Shown here piece after piece: positions 27,666 to 41,010 of a stretch of 64,000 nucleotides of DNA. How positions within the stretch are numbered: the stretch's first letter is position 1; each line of letters begins with the position of its first letter. Source of the DNA: Takakia lepidozioides (lineage: Eukaryota; Streptophyta; Takakiopsida; Takakiales; Takakiaceae); NCBI GenBank assembly GCA_030704615.1, contig CM060734.1, forward strand, positions 39,076,042-39,140,041, written 5' to 3'. Below the pieces are notes generated by a model. That model was not told where the DNA came from. It saw nothing but the letters and a program-made list of their open reading frames with translations, and made no database searches. Made by a program: the position numbers and the translations under genes.

Positions 27666-28899
27666 ACGCTTAAACTGAATCCCTCAAGAACAGCAGAGCT
27701 TCAGCGCTGAAATAGAGATAATTCTGCACATAACGAAAGACACCCACCTTCGCACTTCCGCTATCCAGGATACTACCCGATCCCGGCTTAAAGTTCAGGG
27801 ATTTCTTGGTTGGGCGCAACAGAAGGGCTGAGTGTTCCAACCTAAGTTAGACACATCCAAACTGGGTATTTGTATCCTGATACCGTCATGTTCAGGGGCG
27901 AAACCAAACAGTGTAAGCATTGTGAATGGCCCATTCAAATGTTTGTTTGCGGACCTCCGCCCGATGGAATATATATCTTCCTGGAGAACTTCGTATCATC
28001 TCTGTTAACATCAAGTTTGGTCGTTTAGTCTTGCTCTGAGTGCCAAGTTTGGTATTCCAGCTGCCGTTGAAATGAATCAGATTGTTATGGATGTTGTTGG
28101 TCTTGGACTCAACGCTCATTCTTTCTCGCGGAACCAGCTTAGTTCTCTGAGCTCTCATGCGCCCAGAATCTCAATGTGTTCTGCAAATGCCACACGTTCA
28201 TTCACATACAGTACAGCAATATGTTCTGTAAACCCAGAAATCAGACCCCTACGCCATGGTGTGTTGCTTTACTTATACTCATAACCCCAGGTTAAGCACT
28301 CAAATTCTGGTCAGTTTTGTACATCCAGGGTTTCACAACAGTTGCAGTGCTTTCATTGTTGTTTCTCTCCCAATCAACCAGCGAACAGGCCGTGGAGGCT
28401 GGGGATACCACCCCGTGACCAAGCAACAAGCAAAATGAAGAGTGCTGTCAGAGCACAAAGTGCACGAAGAGTTGGTAGCCCCGTCAATGTCTTTAGGCTA
28501 AGAAATGGAGATGCAATGCAGAGGACTTAGATGAGTAGGAAGACAGCTAGTTTAACCGTTTGCAGCTGCAGAGGCAAAACTAAACCATGAGAGTGAAGAT
28601 GTAGTCTAAAATCTGAACTGGGTCTTAAGCGTTGAATCACGAGCACGTCGGTGACGCCAGTTGCAACGCCCTCCTCACCTCCTCAGGGATGCACGTCAGT
28701 AGGTGAGTAAATGCAACAGTTCTCCCAGAATTTTTGTACATGCGACAAACCTCCCAAGGAGCAGCACATGATGGGTTCACACCTACACATGGTCCGTGAA
28801 GCTGGATGATCATCTTCCCTGTGGTGAGATGATTTCTTGCGTCGGGGTTCGAAGTGCACGGACCACAAAATATCTTTGCTTCTCTCGCAACTGGTGGGG
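27666..28899. promoter_or_regulatory. Divergent region between PPR genes 4 and 5
   Basis: PPR gene 4 reads leftward from about 27665 and PPR gene 5 rightward from 28900, so this 1.2 kb should hold both promoters. It includes copy 2 of the dispersed repeat (28188-28280). No TATA box or other element is assigned. Confidence 0.35.
28188..28280 (+). repeat. Dispersed direct repeat, copy 2 (other copy 21556-21640)
   Basis: See the copy at 21556-21640. Here the copy sits between the start sites of two divergent PPR genes, so it may have been carried there with one of their promoters. Confidence 0.7.
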
Positions 28900-31800
28900 A
28901 TGGCAGCGTCCCCGGGCAGTCTCCGGAGCTCGCATGCGGATTCCATACCCAAGGCCGTGTCTACTTGTTTCGGTCACGCGAGAGGCCTCACATCATGCAG
29001 AAGACTAAAGGGCTGGGCTGTGGAGGTGAAAGCGGCATGCCCATTGGCAATGCGTCAAGGACGGAATCCCTTGCGAGTGGTGGCTATGGCACCTCCCAAA
29101 CCCTCAGGGATGCCAATGAAATCAGGTAATAGCACGAAACTTTGGCGGTTTTGTTTTTCTGGGGTCGCTGTGTTGTATGCACCTTAGGATCCAGGCTGAT
29201 GCAGGACAAACCAATCTAATCTGGTAGATGAAGCAAGAAAGCACAGAGGATAGTCACACAAGGGAAAAAATTGGTCTCTCTGGCACGTAGGTCAATGCTG
29301 GACCATGGAACAACGCTGGCAGGAGTTCCTTAAAGATCCTGCACAATGGTGGGCCTACAGCGTTGACAAGGTGAGCTTTCTTTATGTAGGATGGGAAGGA
29401 GTCTGTCACAGAGGGAGTTTGACTGCCTGTGGTACGATTATAGTTTGTGGACTGGACCATGTCCCTCCTTATTGTGTGAAGTTGGAATCTCTGTTTGTCT
29501 GTAAACACCCCTCTTACTGGGAGTATTGTCTGTGGACTTTGATTAACACCCTGATGGCTTTCGCAGGACAATCCAAGATCAACGGACTACAGGCATATGG
29601 GCACACAAGAGGTCCATTGGATTGAGAGTTGGTTGAATCATCGTTGGGGGAAAGAAAAGCTAGCTGCTGCTTTCATGACACCAGGTGAAGGACAATGTGG
29701 TGAGAGCCCTGTCTTATTCAACACCTTTAGGCTCTTATCAGATTAGTTCCTAGTTTTTCCATGTTAAGTTTTGTCATTTGTCTTGTCTCGTTGAATCTAT
29801 GTTGAAATCTATAGTGAGTTCGAGGGTTTTTCACATTAAATGCTGATGGGGTGACAGGCAAATATTGGATAAAAAACAGAGATGAGCAAAAGCTTTGGAA
29901 GGAATGTTTGTTGAACTCCAGTCAATGGTGGGACAATCAAGGCAGAAAGGTGAATGTTTTCTGAAGAAGATGGATTGAAAAGCTTTCTTGCAAATTGTGA
30001 AGTCTTGTGATCAATTCAGCATTGGAACTAGGCTCTGGTAAGTAGGGTTGAGGGCTTTGCTAGATAACGTTTGCAATTGTCATCATCAGCTGCTAGCGGC
30101 AACTTGGAGGATGCATTGTTGCTGACGCAGGGATAACTGAAGGAGGCAGGCATGGAGTGTGGGTCCAGATCCATCTGAGAGGGACATATTTCAAGATCAA
30201 GAGTACCAGTGAGCTGCTGTGGATTGATAGCTACAAGAAACCTCCATGGGCAGATGATCAGCTGGAAGCAGCAGCAGCAGCACAGCTGATAAAATCAGGC
30301 ACCTCCACCATGACCATTGTTTCCGAAAGAAGACCAAGAGAGGGAGTCCACAAGATCTCTTTTGATGCGTCTGGGCATGTGAGGACACTATGTGATGCAG
30401 GACAACTGAAAGAGGCTCTGAAACTTTTGAATCAAGGTGGTATTTCGGCAGATTCAGATACTTATGTCTGTCTCTTGCATAGGTGCATAGAAATGAAAGG
30501 CCTGGCAGCAGGAAAGCAGGTGCACGCTCACATTATCGAAAGTCGATTCAAGCCAAACATGTTTCTGCACAACACCCTTGTCAACATGTATGTCAAATGT
30601 GGGAGCATCATCGAGGCACACCAAGTGTTTAACAAAATGCCTGAACGTGGTTTGATCACCTGGAACATAATGATGGCAGGATTTAACAAGCATGGGTATG
30701 GTAAGAATACCTTGGAGACATATGAGCAAATGAGGCGGGACGGGGTGAAGCCCAACCAGGTCACATTTGTTTGCGTTTGCAATGCATGTGCAAGCCTGGC
30801 AGCCCTGGAAAAGGGCAAAGAGGTCCATGCTGACATCATGAAAGCTGGAGTTGTACCAAATACGATTCTGAACAATACCCTTGTGGACATGTACTCTAAA
30901 TGTGGGAGCCTTGAGGATGCAGAGGAAGTGTTCGACAATATGGCTGAACGAAATGTGGTGTCCTGGAGTGCGATGATCGCAGGATATGCCCAGCATGGTC
31001 GTGGGGTGGAGGCTTTGGAGATCTATGAGCAAATGGGGCAGGAAGGGGTGAAGCCCAACCATGTCACGTTCCTTTCGATTTGCAAGGCGTGTGCGAGCCT
31101 GGCAACCCTGGAGAAGGGCAAAGAGGTCCATGCTGACATCATGAAAGCTGGAATTATACCAAATATGATTCTGAACAATACCCTTGTGGACATGTATGCC
31201 AAATGCGGGAGCATGAAGGATGCAAAGGAAGTGTTTGATAGTATGGCTGAACGAGATGTCGTGTCCTGGAATGCAATGATCGCAGGATATACCAAGCATG
31301 GGTGTGGGATGGAGGCTTTGGAGACCTATGAGCAAATGATCCAGGAAGGGGTAAAGCCGGACCATGTCACATTCATTGCTGTTTGCAATGCGTGTGCCAC
31401 CTTGGCAGCCCTGGAGAAGGGCAAAGAGGTCCATGCTGAGATCAGGAGAGCTGGGATTGTACCAAATATGGTTCTGAACAATACCCTTGTGGACATGTAT
31501 GCCAAGTGCGGGAGCATGAAGGATGCAATGGAAGTGTTTAAAAATATGGCCGAACGAGATGTGGTCTCCTGGAGTACGATGATTGCAGGGTATGCCCAGG
31601 ATGGGTGTGGGGTGGCAGCTTTGGAGACCTATAAGCAAATGGTGCAGGAAGGGATGAAACCCAACCAGGTCACATTTGTTGCTGTCTGCAATGCCTGCGC
31701 AAGCCTGGCAGGCCTGGAGAAAGCCCAGGAGGTCCACACTGACATCACGAAAGCTGGAATTGTACCAAATATGATTCTGAATAATACCCTTGTGGACATG

Positions 31801-33579
31801 TATGCCAAATGTGGGAGCATGAAGGATGCAAAGGAAGTGTTTGATAACATGGCTGAGCGAGATGTGTGGTCCTGGAATACAATGATAGCAGGATATAACA
31901 AGTGTGGGAGCATCCACGATGCAAAGGAAGTGTTCAACAATATGGCCCATCGAAATGTGGTGTCCTGGAATTCGATGTTAGCCGGCTATGTCAAATGTGG
32001 GAGGATCAAGGATGCAAAGGAAGTGTTCAATAATATGGCTGAACGAAATGTGGTGTCATGGAATGCAATGATCGCTGGATATACCCAACATAGGTGTGGG
32101 GTGGAGGCTTTGGAGATGTATGAGCAAATGATGCACGAAGGGGTGAAGCCCAACCAGGTCACATTTGCTTGTGCTTGCAATGCGTGTGCGAGCCTGGCAT
32201 CTCTGGAGAAGGCCAAAGAGGTCCATGCTGACATCATGACAGCTGGAATTGTACCAAGTATGATCTTGAACAATACCCTCGTGGACATGTATGCAAAATG
32301 CAGGAGCATGAAAGATGCACAAGCAGTGTTCAACAATATGGCTGAACAAGATGTGGTGTCCTGGAATGCGATGATCGCAGGATATGCCCAGCATGGGTGT
32401 GGGATGGAGGCTTTGGAGACCTATGAGCAAATGATGCAGGAAGCGGTGAAGCCCAACCAGGTCACGTTTGTTTGCCTTTGCAATGCGTGTGCGGGCCTGG
32501 CAGCTCTGAAAAAGGGTAAAGAGGTGCATGCTGACATGATGAAAGCTGGAATTATACCAGATACGATCCTGAACAATACCCTTGTGGATATGTACGCCAA
32601 ATGTGGGAGCATCAAGGATGCAAAAGAAGTGTTCGACAACATGACTGAACGTGATCTTGTGTCCTGGACTGCAATGATCACGGGATATGCTCAGCATGGC
32701 TGTCATAGGGAGGCCCTACAACTATTCAAAGTTTTGCAAAACGAAGGCTTGAAGCTGGACATTATCGCTTTTATTTCTGTTCTCTCTGCATGTAGCCATG
32801 TTGGCCTGGTGGATGAAGGCAGACATTACTTCAATTCCCTGAGTCAGGATCATGGCATAATGCCAACAGTAGAGCACTTCGGCTGCATGGTTGACCTTCT
32901 TGGCCGTGCGGGGCAATTGGATGAGGCAGAGGACTTCATTAACAAAATGCCAGTCAAACCAGATGCTGTGGTATGGAAGGCCTTGCTTGGTGCCTGCAGA
33001 ATTCATGGCAATGTGATGATGGCAGAACGTGCAGCAACATCTATCCTCAAGTGGGATCCAAAGGATGCTGCAACTTACGTGTTGCTATCAAACATCTATG
33101 CTGCAGCTGGCAGGTGGGCTGATACTGCAAAGGTGCGAAAAATGATGAAGGTCAGAGGGGTCAGAAAGGAGCCAGGTTGTTGCTGCATTGAGGTCGGCAA
33201 CAGGGTGCACACCTTCATTGTAGATGAAAAATTGCATCCAGAAACTCAGGAAATCCATGCTGAGCTGCAAAGATTGCAAGGGCAGATGCAGGAGGCAGGG
33301 TATGTGCCTGATATGTGCTGTGTATTGCATGATGTGGAGGTGGAGCAAAAAGAATTTACTCTTTGCCACCATGGTGAGAAGCTGGCCATTGCATTTGGAG
33401 TGATCAGCACGGCCCCAGGAACTCCTCTTCTTGTCATCAAGAATCTTCGGGTGTGTGGTGATTGCCACACAGCCACCAAGTTCATCTCAAAGATTGTTGG
33501 ACGAGCAATTGTTGTACGGGATGCAAACCGATTTCACCACTTCAAAGATGGGATTTGTTCTTGTGGGGAGTACTGGTGA
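28900..33579 (+). CDS. PPR gene 5: transit peptide, two OSB-type PDF motifs, long PPR array and DYW domain
   Basis: Five exons join in phase: 28900-29125, 29291-29370, 29567-29684, 29858-29949 and 30169-33579, giving 1308 residues. Exon 1 (75 codons, MAASPGSLRSSHADSIPKAV) looks like a plastid or mitochondrial presequence. Exons 2-3 encode one PDF motif (RWQEFLKDPAQWWA; DNPRSTDYRHMGTQEVHWIE; HRWGKEKL). Exons 4-5 encode a second (LWKECLLNSSQWWDNQGRK; FKIKSTSELLWIDSYKKPPW). PDF motifs are known from OSB proteins, which bind single-stranded organelle DNA. Then follow about 25 PPR motifs with a 303-bp near-identical period, a run of short S-type motifs at about 31890-32060, E motifs and a DYW domain (CHHGEKLA, CGDCH, CSCGEYW with EYW in place of DYW). 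It is expected to edit organelle RNA. PPR and DYW are certain; the upstream exons rest on splice phase plus motif. Confidence 0.85.
30764..32767 (+). repeat. 303-bp tandem repeat units inside PPR gene 5
   Basis: The phrase VTF followed by CNACA or a close variant recurs at about 30764, 31067, 31370, 31673, 32162 and 32465. The spacing is 303 bp (101 codons, one P-L-S triplet) except one step of 489 bp, which is 303 plus 186 bp of two extra 31-codon S motifs. Units are alike in DNA as well as protein, pointing to recent unequal crossing-over. Confidence 0.9.
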
Positions 33580-36500
33580 ATGACTTTTTCCTTGTAAGGC
33601 GTGAGTGTCTTGCTTCATCCACATGAAGACTATGCAGCTGCTTAGTTGATCCACCCTGGGAATGTCGGCAGTGACGTACTGTTGAGGGCATTCCTCGTGG
33701 TGTAGATTGTAAGGTCTACCAGTGAGGAGGTGGTAACTAATCCTGAAATGGTGATATGCTAACTCACGACCAATGGCAATCTGACTGCAGGCATGAACTG
33801 TTGGTGTACACGGTGGTCTACATTGAAAAGAGAGGGGAGAAAGGATGTACACTCGTGAGACATTGTTGCCGTACCCTAAGAAATTAGAAAGAGAGAGATC
33901 TTTCATATCCTGCACCTACAGGGTCCCGGGAAGTGTTCCGTGCAGGGGGTGATTTCGGATGTTCTACAACCTGGGAAAGACAGGTATGTATGGATCGTTT
34001 GCTACCCAGGTTTCTTTCCCAATATTATGTGATCGTACCTGTGCAATAGTGCAATCATATATATTTCTTCAGCCGTATTGTTCTCTCAGTATATTTCTCG
34101 TCTCCCACTCAACCGCGTGGTCCTGCTGTACACTTTCAAGGGTGCAAGAAAAGAAGCATGCGCATACTTGTGAGACTAGGTTTCCATCGAGAGTGGAATT
34201 GTATTTTTAGATAATCAGGCCTCTACTGCAAGATGAATCGCGGAAGGAGATTGTGCAATCACTACTGGTGCCACTGATAGGAAGCCACTGGTAATGCACA
34301 TCCTCATATGTGCTTTTTTGGTGTGTGACACTGCAGAGGTTTTGGGATTGGCCATGCCTACATCAAATCTTCCCAGCGATCTCATACCCCATTTGACTTT
34401 TGAAGTACAAGCTCAGAGGAGTGCAATGGATCAACTGCATTTTCCACAAGAAAACATATCAAGTTCGGATACTTCACAATGAAAGCTGAAAGATCAGCAG
34501 TCTCAAAGACACATCCTTCCATTGGCCTCAGTATGTTGTGTAAAACACTGCATCAAGCTTCTTTTGCTTTCATTTGAAAATGCCACACAGATCGCAGTCA
34601 TGATGGTCAAGAGATCGCAATGTACAGTGGTTGATATTTATACCACAACTGCCCCTAGTGTTGAACCACATTGCAACAAGTGACCTCAAATGAATATGGT
34701 GTTGTGTTGTGTCGAAGTGAGAAAATGAATCCCCTGTGGAAATTGTCGTTAGGTGAGAGAGGACGAAAGGACACGGCCAGCTCCGTTGTGTATACACAAT
34801 TTATCAATTAGATGTAGCCAAGCTGTCGTCTATATTGATGGCAGGTCCCTAGAGATCCAGTATTGATGACGGTAGAGATCCAGTGTTGATGACGGTGATG
34901 CTATACAGCACGTCTTGTGAATTGGAATGTCGTGACAATTGTGTGCTTGCCCCACCGCGCGACTTCTCTAGGACCTAAGTAACTTGTGGTAGGTAGGTAG
35001 ATAGAGTTTGTCAGTGGTTTCTCCAGGATTTCTTTATGAACGAGATTCCTGGTGGGGAAGATCCTTGACTGGCATTGCAAGGACAAAGTGCAGAGAGTTA
35101 AGGCACCAGGGACCCCGAAATTCCAGTGGAAAGGACTGCTGACAGGGGATGGCTCATGAGTCGACAGCTCACTTGTGCCGTCTACACTACTTGCCCTTGC
35201 AGCAAAGTTCCCTGGCAGAGTGGGCATCTTACCCTGTGTGGCAAGTGTCGCCACACACTTGGTCTGCATACATACATACATTGATAAGCCTGCTGCCTGC
35301 AAGTCTCCAACCCATCAATTGGTGATTTCAATGAAATGAGGGTGGCCCAAAAACATTTAGAGAAGTTGAAGTCATTTAAATATATATTTTTTTAAAATAA
35401 AACTCATGACCTGCCCTTACACACGCCCCGCGGGCTTCTATAACAACAAACCCTTTATAACCATGATCGGCAACACAAAAATGAGCATAGATTATGCATA
35501 TCCGCCGGACAACAAAAATCTTAATATCCTCACAAACCCGGGCCTGGTGGGCTTCTAATGGGTTTCCATATGGACAAGTCCTGGCCCGTAGGTCATGTTC
35601 TCAATGACATACCCGCCCAACACTGGTCCAGACAGTGTTTGACAGAAGAGATCTCTATAGGTTGCCACTGTTGATTGCATCATTAGAAAAAGGACTCCAG
35701 CGGGAGCTAGTGTAAGGCGTGTAAGGAGCGCCTTTTGCATTTGTGAGGCACTCAATTACGTGTAAATGATGCACGAAGACTGCATATGAATGTTTGTAGA
35801 GAGACTACCGTAAGTGTTTTGTCAGGTGGATCATGTGCATGATGTCATGTGAAACGTTGGCACCGCTGATCTGAGCTACGCTGGAAAGTGAAGCGAAAGG
35901 GACGAGGTGGATTGTAGCGGAGAGAAGATCCGACAAGAAACGTGCAGAGACGCAGGGGTGGGGATGCCATTGGTCGGAGAGTACGTCACTTTATCCCCTC
36001 TCAGCTCTCCGAGACACACACAAGTTGCAGGGTGCAGAGGGCGTTGCACAAGAGGCGCCGCCGCACTTGACAAGGGCACTAAAGGCGTGGCGTGCTTGTC
36101 CTCTCGTCATCTTCATTCCCTGCCAGCTTTTGGACCTGCGATGCCCTTCCACGCCGCCTGCGCACAGGAATCCCCCGCCCCACTCATACAAACAGATCAG
36201 GATTCTGCAAGACCTAAACAAACAGTATATGTATCCACACACACACACTAAGACACCAAATGGGTTTGGGTGGTCGAGCAGGATGAAAGTACGGGTCCAC
36301 TCAGCCTCGAAGAGTCAGTATGGGGATGAAAGACTGAGGAGGAAGGTGGTGGGGACACGGTCTATCCGATCGGCAAGCTCGATAAAGCCAGATTGTTGTG
36401 TGCGCCCTGTTTCTCTCAGGAGAGAGGGGCTCCTGTGTGTGTACCCTTTCTTTTCTCCATGTAAGATGTTCCTTTTTCTGTGATATATATCTCTTCATTC

Positions 36501-37167
36501 TTCTGTCTTTGTGGAATTGGGTTCTTTTGGGGGATGTATGAAGGTTAATGTTTAAATTTTGATCGATACTCTCTCCTGTCGTTTGTTTGTCGTTGCGATC
36601 ACTCTTTTGCTGGCTTTCTTCGACGTTGTTTGGCGATTCGCAAACACGTGCATAACAAGTCTGACGGGCCAGACTTTGATAAGGCATGTAGTCATGTTGA
36701 TGTCCGAGTAAATAGAAATTGTCTGTTAACCTCGATTTGTGACCTGTCTTTCCTGTCTTTCTCGCGATGGATGTGCGGTGTTGTTTCTTCTTAACACCGC
36801 AAGTCCTCATTCAGCTCTGTTGTTTCTTGTTCAGAATGTTTGGACCAGAAGTTATTTGTTCAAGGACTAAAGGTTTATAAAAGGCTCCTCAGAAAGCTCA
36901 CGAATGGACCTCCAAGCTACCACAATATATTTGTAGCAAGCCCTAAAAAGATGTTCGAAGGGGAGAGCCGCTGGCGGGAAAATTCGGATATGGATCGAGT
37001 CAATCATCAGGCATGAATTTGCCTTACTTATGTCCAAATTTTGTTTTCTATCTGCTTTAGTCGTCATCTTCTTGGTGTTTGTATTTGTCTTCTAGATTAT
37101 TTCTTGTTGATTGCTTTGATTGTAGATATACTGGAAAGTAGAGGGGAGAGAGAGGGTAGAGAAAGAG
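33580..37167. other. Intergenic stretch between PPR gene 5 and GT-1
   Basis: 3' flank of PPR gene 5 followed by about 3 kb in which I recognise no gene, RNA gene or mobile element. A short (AC)n tract lies near 36240. The longest open frames (35907-36251, 36025-36483, 36810-36301) overlap each other on both strands and show no domain. The last 100 bp before 37168 is purine-rich leader (GAGGGGAGAGAGAGGG), probably 5' UTR after a TTGATTGTAG acceptor. Confidence 0.5.
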
Positions 37168-40100
37168 ATGGAGGCAGTAACACACGATTTGTCATCACCA
37201 CAGCTTTCCCCTACACAGTTATCAACGCCTCACCAGCTACTTCTTGCGGAGAACTCTGGTGATGATCAAGAGCTGAAAGCCCCAAAAAAGAGGGCTGAAA
37301 CCTGGGTACAGGATGAGATCAAAGCACTTATTGCATTCCGAAAAGAGATGGACACTCTGTTCAACACATCCAAAAGCAACAAGCATTTGTGGGAGCAAAT
37401 TTCCCAAAAGATGAAAGACAGGGGCTACGACCGTTCTCCCACCATGTGCACTGACAAGTGGCGGAATCTACTCAAGGAGTATAAAAAAGCTAAGACACAG
37501 GATAGGGGTTCTACGAAAGTGGCCTTTTACAAAGATCTGGAGGATCTTCTTGGTGATCGTGCCAAGGCCACCCCTTACCGCAGTCCTGCTAAGCTAGATG
37601 CCTTGCAACTGTCACCCAAAGGTACAGAGATAACCACACAGAATATGAGATTTATGTGGTTGGGAATGTTTGTGCATAGTATGTTGACAAGGAGAGAAAT
37701 TGATGCCGCAAATATTGAGTGCTATCTTAGAAATGGGAGAGGATTGCATTTCAAAGGAAGGAAGAGGTCTTGATGGTCAGCCATGCAGAACGCTCGCATA
37801 CAGCAGCTTCAGTCACCATTTTATGGACATAGTTTTCCTCAAATCAGTCTGCCAGAAAGATGAATGTGCAATCCAACCCACTCATGTTTCAGTGAGCAGT
37901 GGTGGGGCCAAAAGATAGAGAAGGCATCCAATTATCCTTCATGTAACTTGAAAATGCAGAGTATACTCTTCAAGCTGTGGGCACCACTAGTGTGCCGCAA
38001 GATCTATACTACTTTCCCATGGCCTGGTCAGTTGCCTTGGGTTGTTTATAAACATGTATCAGCTCCCGGTATACTTTGTTCTACTGTGCTGGATGTTCAT
38101 GCCAGTTCTCTGTGCAATCATGCAGACCTGGCATCGAACACCTCCCTGTATTCATCCTTTCTTCCTCCATCTAGTTTGTTATTTAAGTATGGAGGAACCT
38201 TTGCAACACATGTTGTAAGCCACCTATACTCAATGTTGATGGGGGCTATTGGCTGGGTCAAACGCCTCTTGCTCTAGGGCTACTATTATCTCTCTACCTT
38301 GGTTGAAGGCACTGACATTGTTGGTGGTTGTCGATCAGATTAATAATTTGTCCGTTGCCAAGTTAACCTAACCCTCATCAACATATCTGAAATTTAGTCA
38401 CTTTGAGGTTGAGAGAAGGCCCTCGTGTGCTTGTAAGTCAAAATGTATTTAGATCATTTTCTAAGGACACATCTGTGTTGTGTGGACTTTTTGTGAGAAG
38501 GGATGGCACTGATGCAACAACAGATATTTGTTGTCTAGTCTGCATAAACTCAAGCAAAAGAGGAAATCCCTCCCTCCTCTGCCATGTTGTATTTCTTCCC
38601 CAAGTAAGGAGTTAATCCTGAAAGGAGGCATGGAACAAAGCATGGGGATGGGATTCTTTGTTGTTTGATATACTTATCGTCTGTTGGTGCTATCATGTGG
38701 CAAACATTTACACTAACTGAAGGCATATAGTACTTAGTGATGTTGAGCATGGCTCTTTACCATTAATAGGTTTTAGGGTTAACTTCAGTTGGTGAAGGAG
38801 CATGATCTGTGACCAAGAACACATGGATGTGTCAATCACTCATTGACATATTCGAATGAGAGCAGTACACTCAGAGTGAACCACATGTTGTATGAATGCC
38901 TCCTGGGAAGCCTTCCTTTTGATTTTTCCTCTTCAGGTTATGCCTTCCCAATACTAAATATTCTTTTTGTGATCATCTCTGATTAATACATGGTGCTTTC
39001 TTATATATCCTCACACAACCACTTTCAGGTGGTGTGCTCATCTGCGTCCGATTTTGTGTTTGGTAAAGATTAATTCAGCCAATATAGATTGCGGGCATGA
39101 TGGCAGGATCGTCAAGAGCACTGAATTTGGAGCGTCGACTGGACCACGATGGGCATCCAAATGCTCTTCCATCATCTGATGGAGTAGGTCCACCTCCAAC
39201 CTTCATGTCCAATGGGGTCATGCCACCCTGGAGCTGGAGAGATACCAGCACCAATGGTGGTGAGATATTCACCCCTATTTCTTTTCCATTCAGACACGGT
39301 GCTCATGAAAGCCCTATGACAGCCAGACTGTGTAGCAAATTATCAAATGTATGTTATACTCTGCAGCGTGTTGCATGCATTTTGGCTGAAGGGGATCTAG
39401 AAATTTTTCAGGTGGGGATCGACGGTCATCAGGAGGCAAGGTGATTGTGGTGAAGTATGGGGATCAGATCCGCAGGGTTAGAGTGGATGGGCCGTTTGAG
39501 TCAATCAAGGAGTCCATCAAGATTGTGTTTGGACTCCGTACAAGGCGGGCTTTTTGGCTAGAGGACAGCGAGGGTGTGGTCCAAACTTTGAGCCGTGACA
39601 TGCCATCTGGTCATTACACTCTTTATCTGGACCCAGGCATGTTCATGTCCCCCCTTTCTGTATTCACTGCTTGTCTACAGAGTGAGACCTTCTTGCACAA
39701 GCTAAGGTGACCTAGATGAGATATTGTTTGATTTTGAAGTGAAAGATGATGTCCCCATATGGTTCCTCATCAGAACTGGTAATTGACAGTCACATTTGGT
39801 GCCGTCTTTTGGATTAGTCAATTTCAGACAATATGGTTGCCTTCTGGGAGAGACATAGTTTTTTCTCTTTTTTTGAGTGGTACATAATTGTAGGCAGGCC
39901 ATCAGGGCTGGCCATTTAGTGGACGCCGCACAAAACTATCCGCTAAGGTTTTTCTGCATGGTTTGCCAGCCACATTTGAACTGAAATTCTGACACAGACG
40001 AGTTTGCATCTCCCACTGGCACTCTGTATATTAGAGGGGGGGAAACAAAGAAAAAGCTTTTGCAAAAAATTGGTTACATCACAGTACGTCGGACTCTTTG

Positions 40101-41010
40101 TTCTGAGGGAAGTACCACTGGGAAGGCAGTCTGTGTTGCTAGCACCTGCTTATCTGCCAGTGTCATGGCTTTCTTCTGTGCTCATTGAACTGGTCTGCAG
40201 ACCCTTACACCATAGACTTGTAAGGAGATGAGCAGTGGCCATAGTGAAGGGTTCTCACTCTATGCCCTCCGAATTCCTTCAGGCAGCCCCCAACCTGACT
40301 AGACACTGTCCCACATGGCACCTGTGAAAGTGGGGCCTTCAGCGAGGCCTATTCATGTGCCATCCATGTGGAATCTTTTGTAAGTGAACCTAAATCCCAA
40401 CTGTTGAGTCTGCAACGTGGGGCAGGCTTTTGACATACAGATGATTACATGAGGGCATCAATCTGGTGGAAATTTTAAGTTGTTCAATAGCTGTTCATTA
40501 ATTCTGATTGTTACTGCTAGCAGAGGCCTTGGCATCGTACTCTTCTGGTTTCATCAACCCTCCACCTCTGAAATGTGTGTTCTGAGGTTTATTGGTAACT
40601 TGTCGCATCTATGGGCTAAGGAAAATAATCACTGTTTGTTCCTGCATGGCCTTTTGAGAATCCAACCACTTTTGCTTGGCTATTCTTGAGGCATGTATGC
40701 TTTCCCTCAAACCCTCCATGAAGCCCCCATTTCTTGAAATTGATTTCCTTCAGACCACGCAACTGATGTAGGTAATTGGCTATGACTGCTGGTTTCAGGA
40801 ATAATGGTGAAGGTATGCCTGTACGACGAATCAGACCACATGACGGGCAGCACAGAGAGCAGAATATTGTATTCAGAGGAGGATTTTCGTGAATTCCTGA
40901 CTCGAAGAGGCTGGTCAGGGCTACGGGAGGTCGGAGGGTTGAGGGACATTGATTCCTTGGAAGAGCTACGGGGTGGTGGAGTATACCAACGTGGCGGCAG
41001 TATTGTGTAG
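37168..41010 (+). CDS. Trihelix transcription factor of the GT-1 type
   Basis: Four exons join in phase: 37168-37621, 39107-39259, 39412-39636 and 40799-41010, 347 residues with stop. Residues about 42-120 form the trihelix DNA-binding domain ([51 protein letters not shown]), which binds GT elements in light-responsive promoters. The middle has the GT-1 signature [14 protein letters not shown] and the C-terminal half matches the conserved GT-1 region ([40 protein letters not shown]). It acts in the nucleus. The third intron needs a GC donor (CCCAG/GCATGT at 39637) to keep the frame and the family sequence [16 protein letters not shown]. Intron 1 is 1.5 kb. The frame is intact; the paralogue class (GT-1 or GT-4) cannot be told apart here. 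Confidence 0.93.

Noticed and set aside
30454-31950. A 498-codon open frame antisense to PPR gene 5
   Set aside because: It repeats in step with the PPR motifs, has no ATG-based domain, and follows from the repetitive codon pattern of the sense strand.
35907-36483. Overlapping open frames of 114 and 152 codons
   Set aside because: Frames occur on both strands at once, with no domain, no splice-consistent partner and low-complexity ends.
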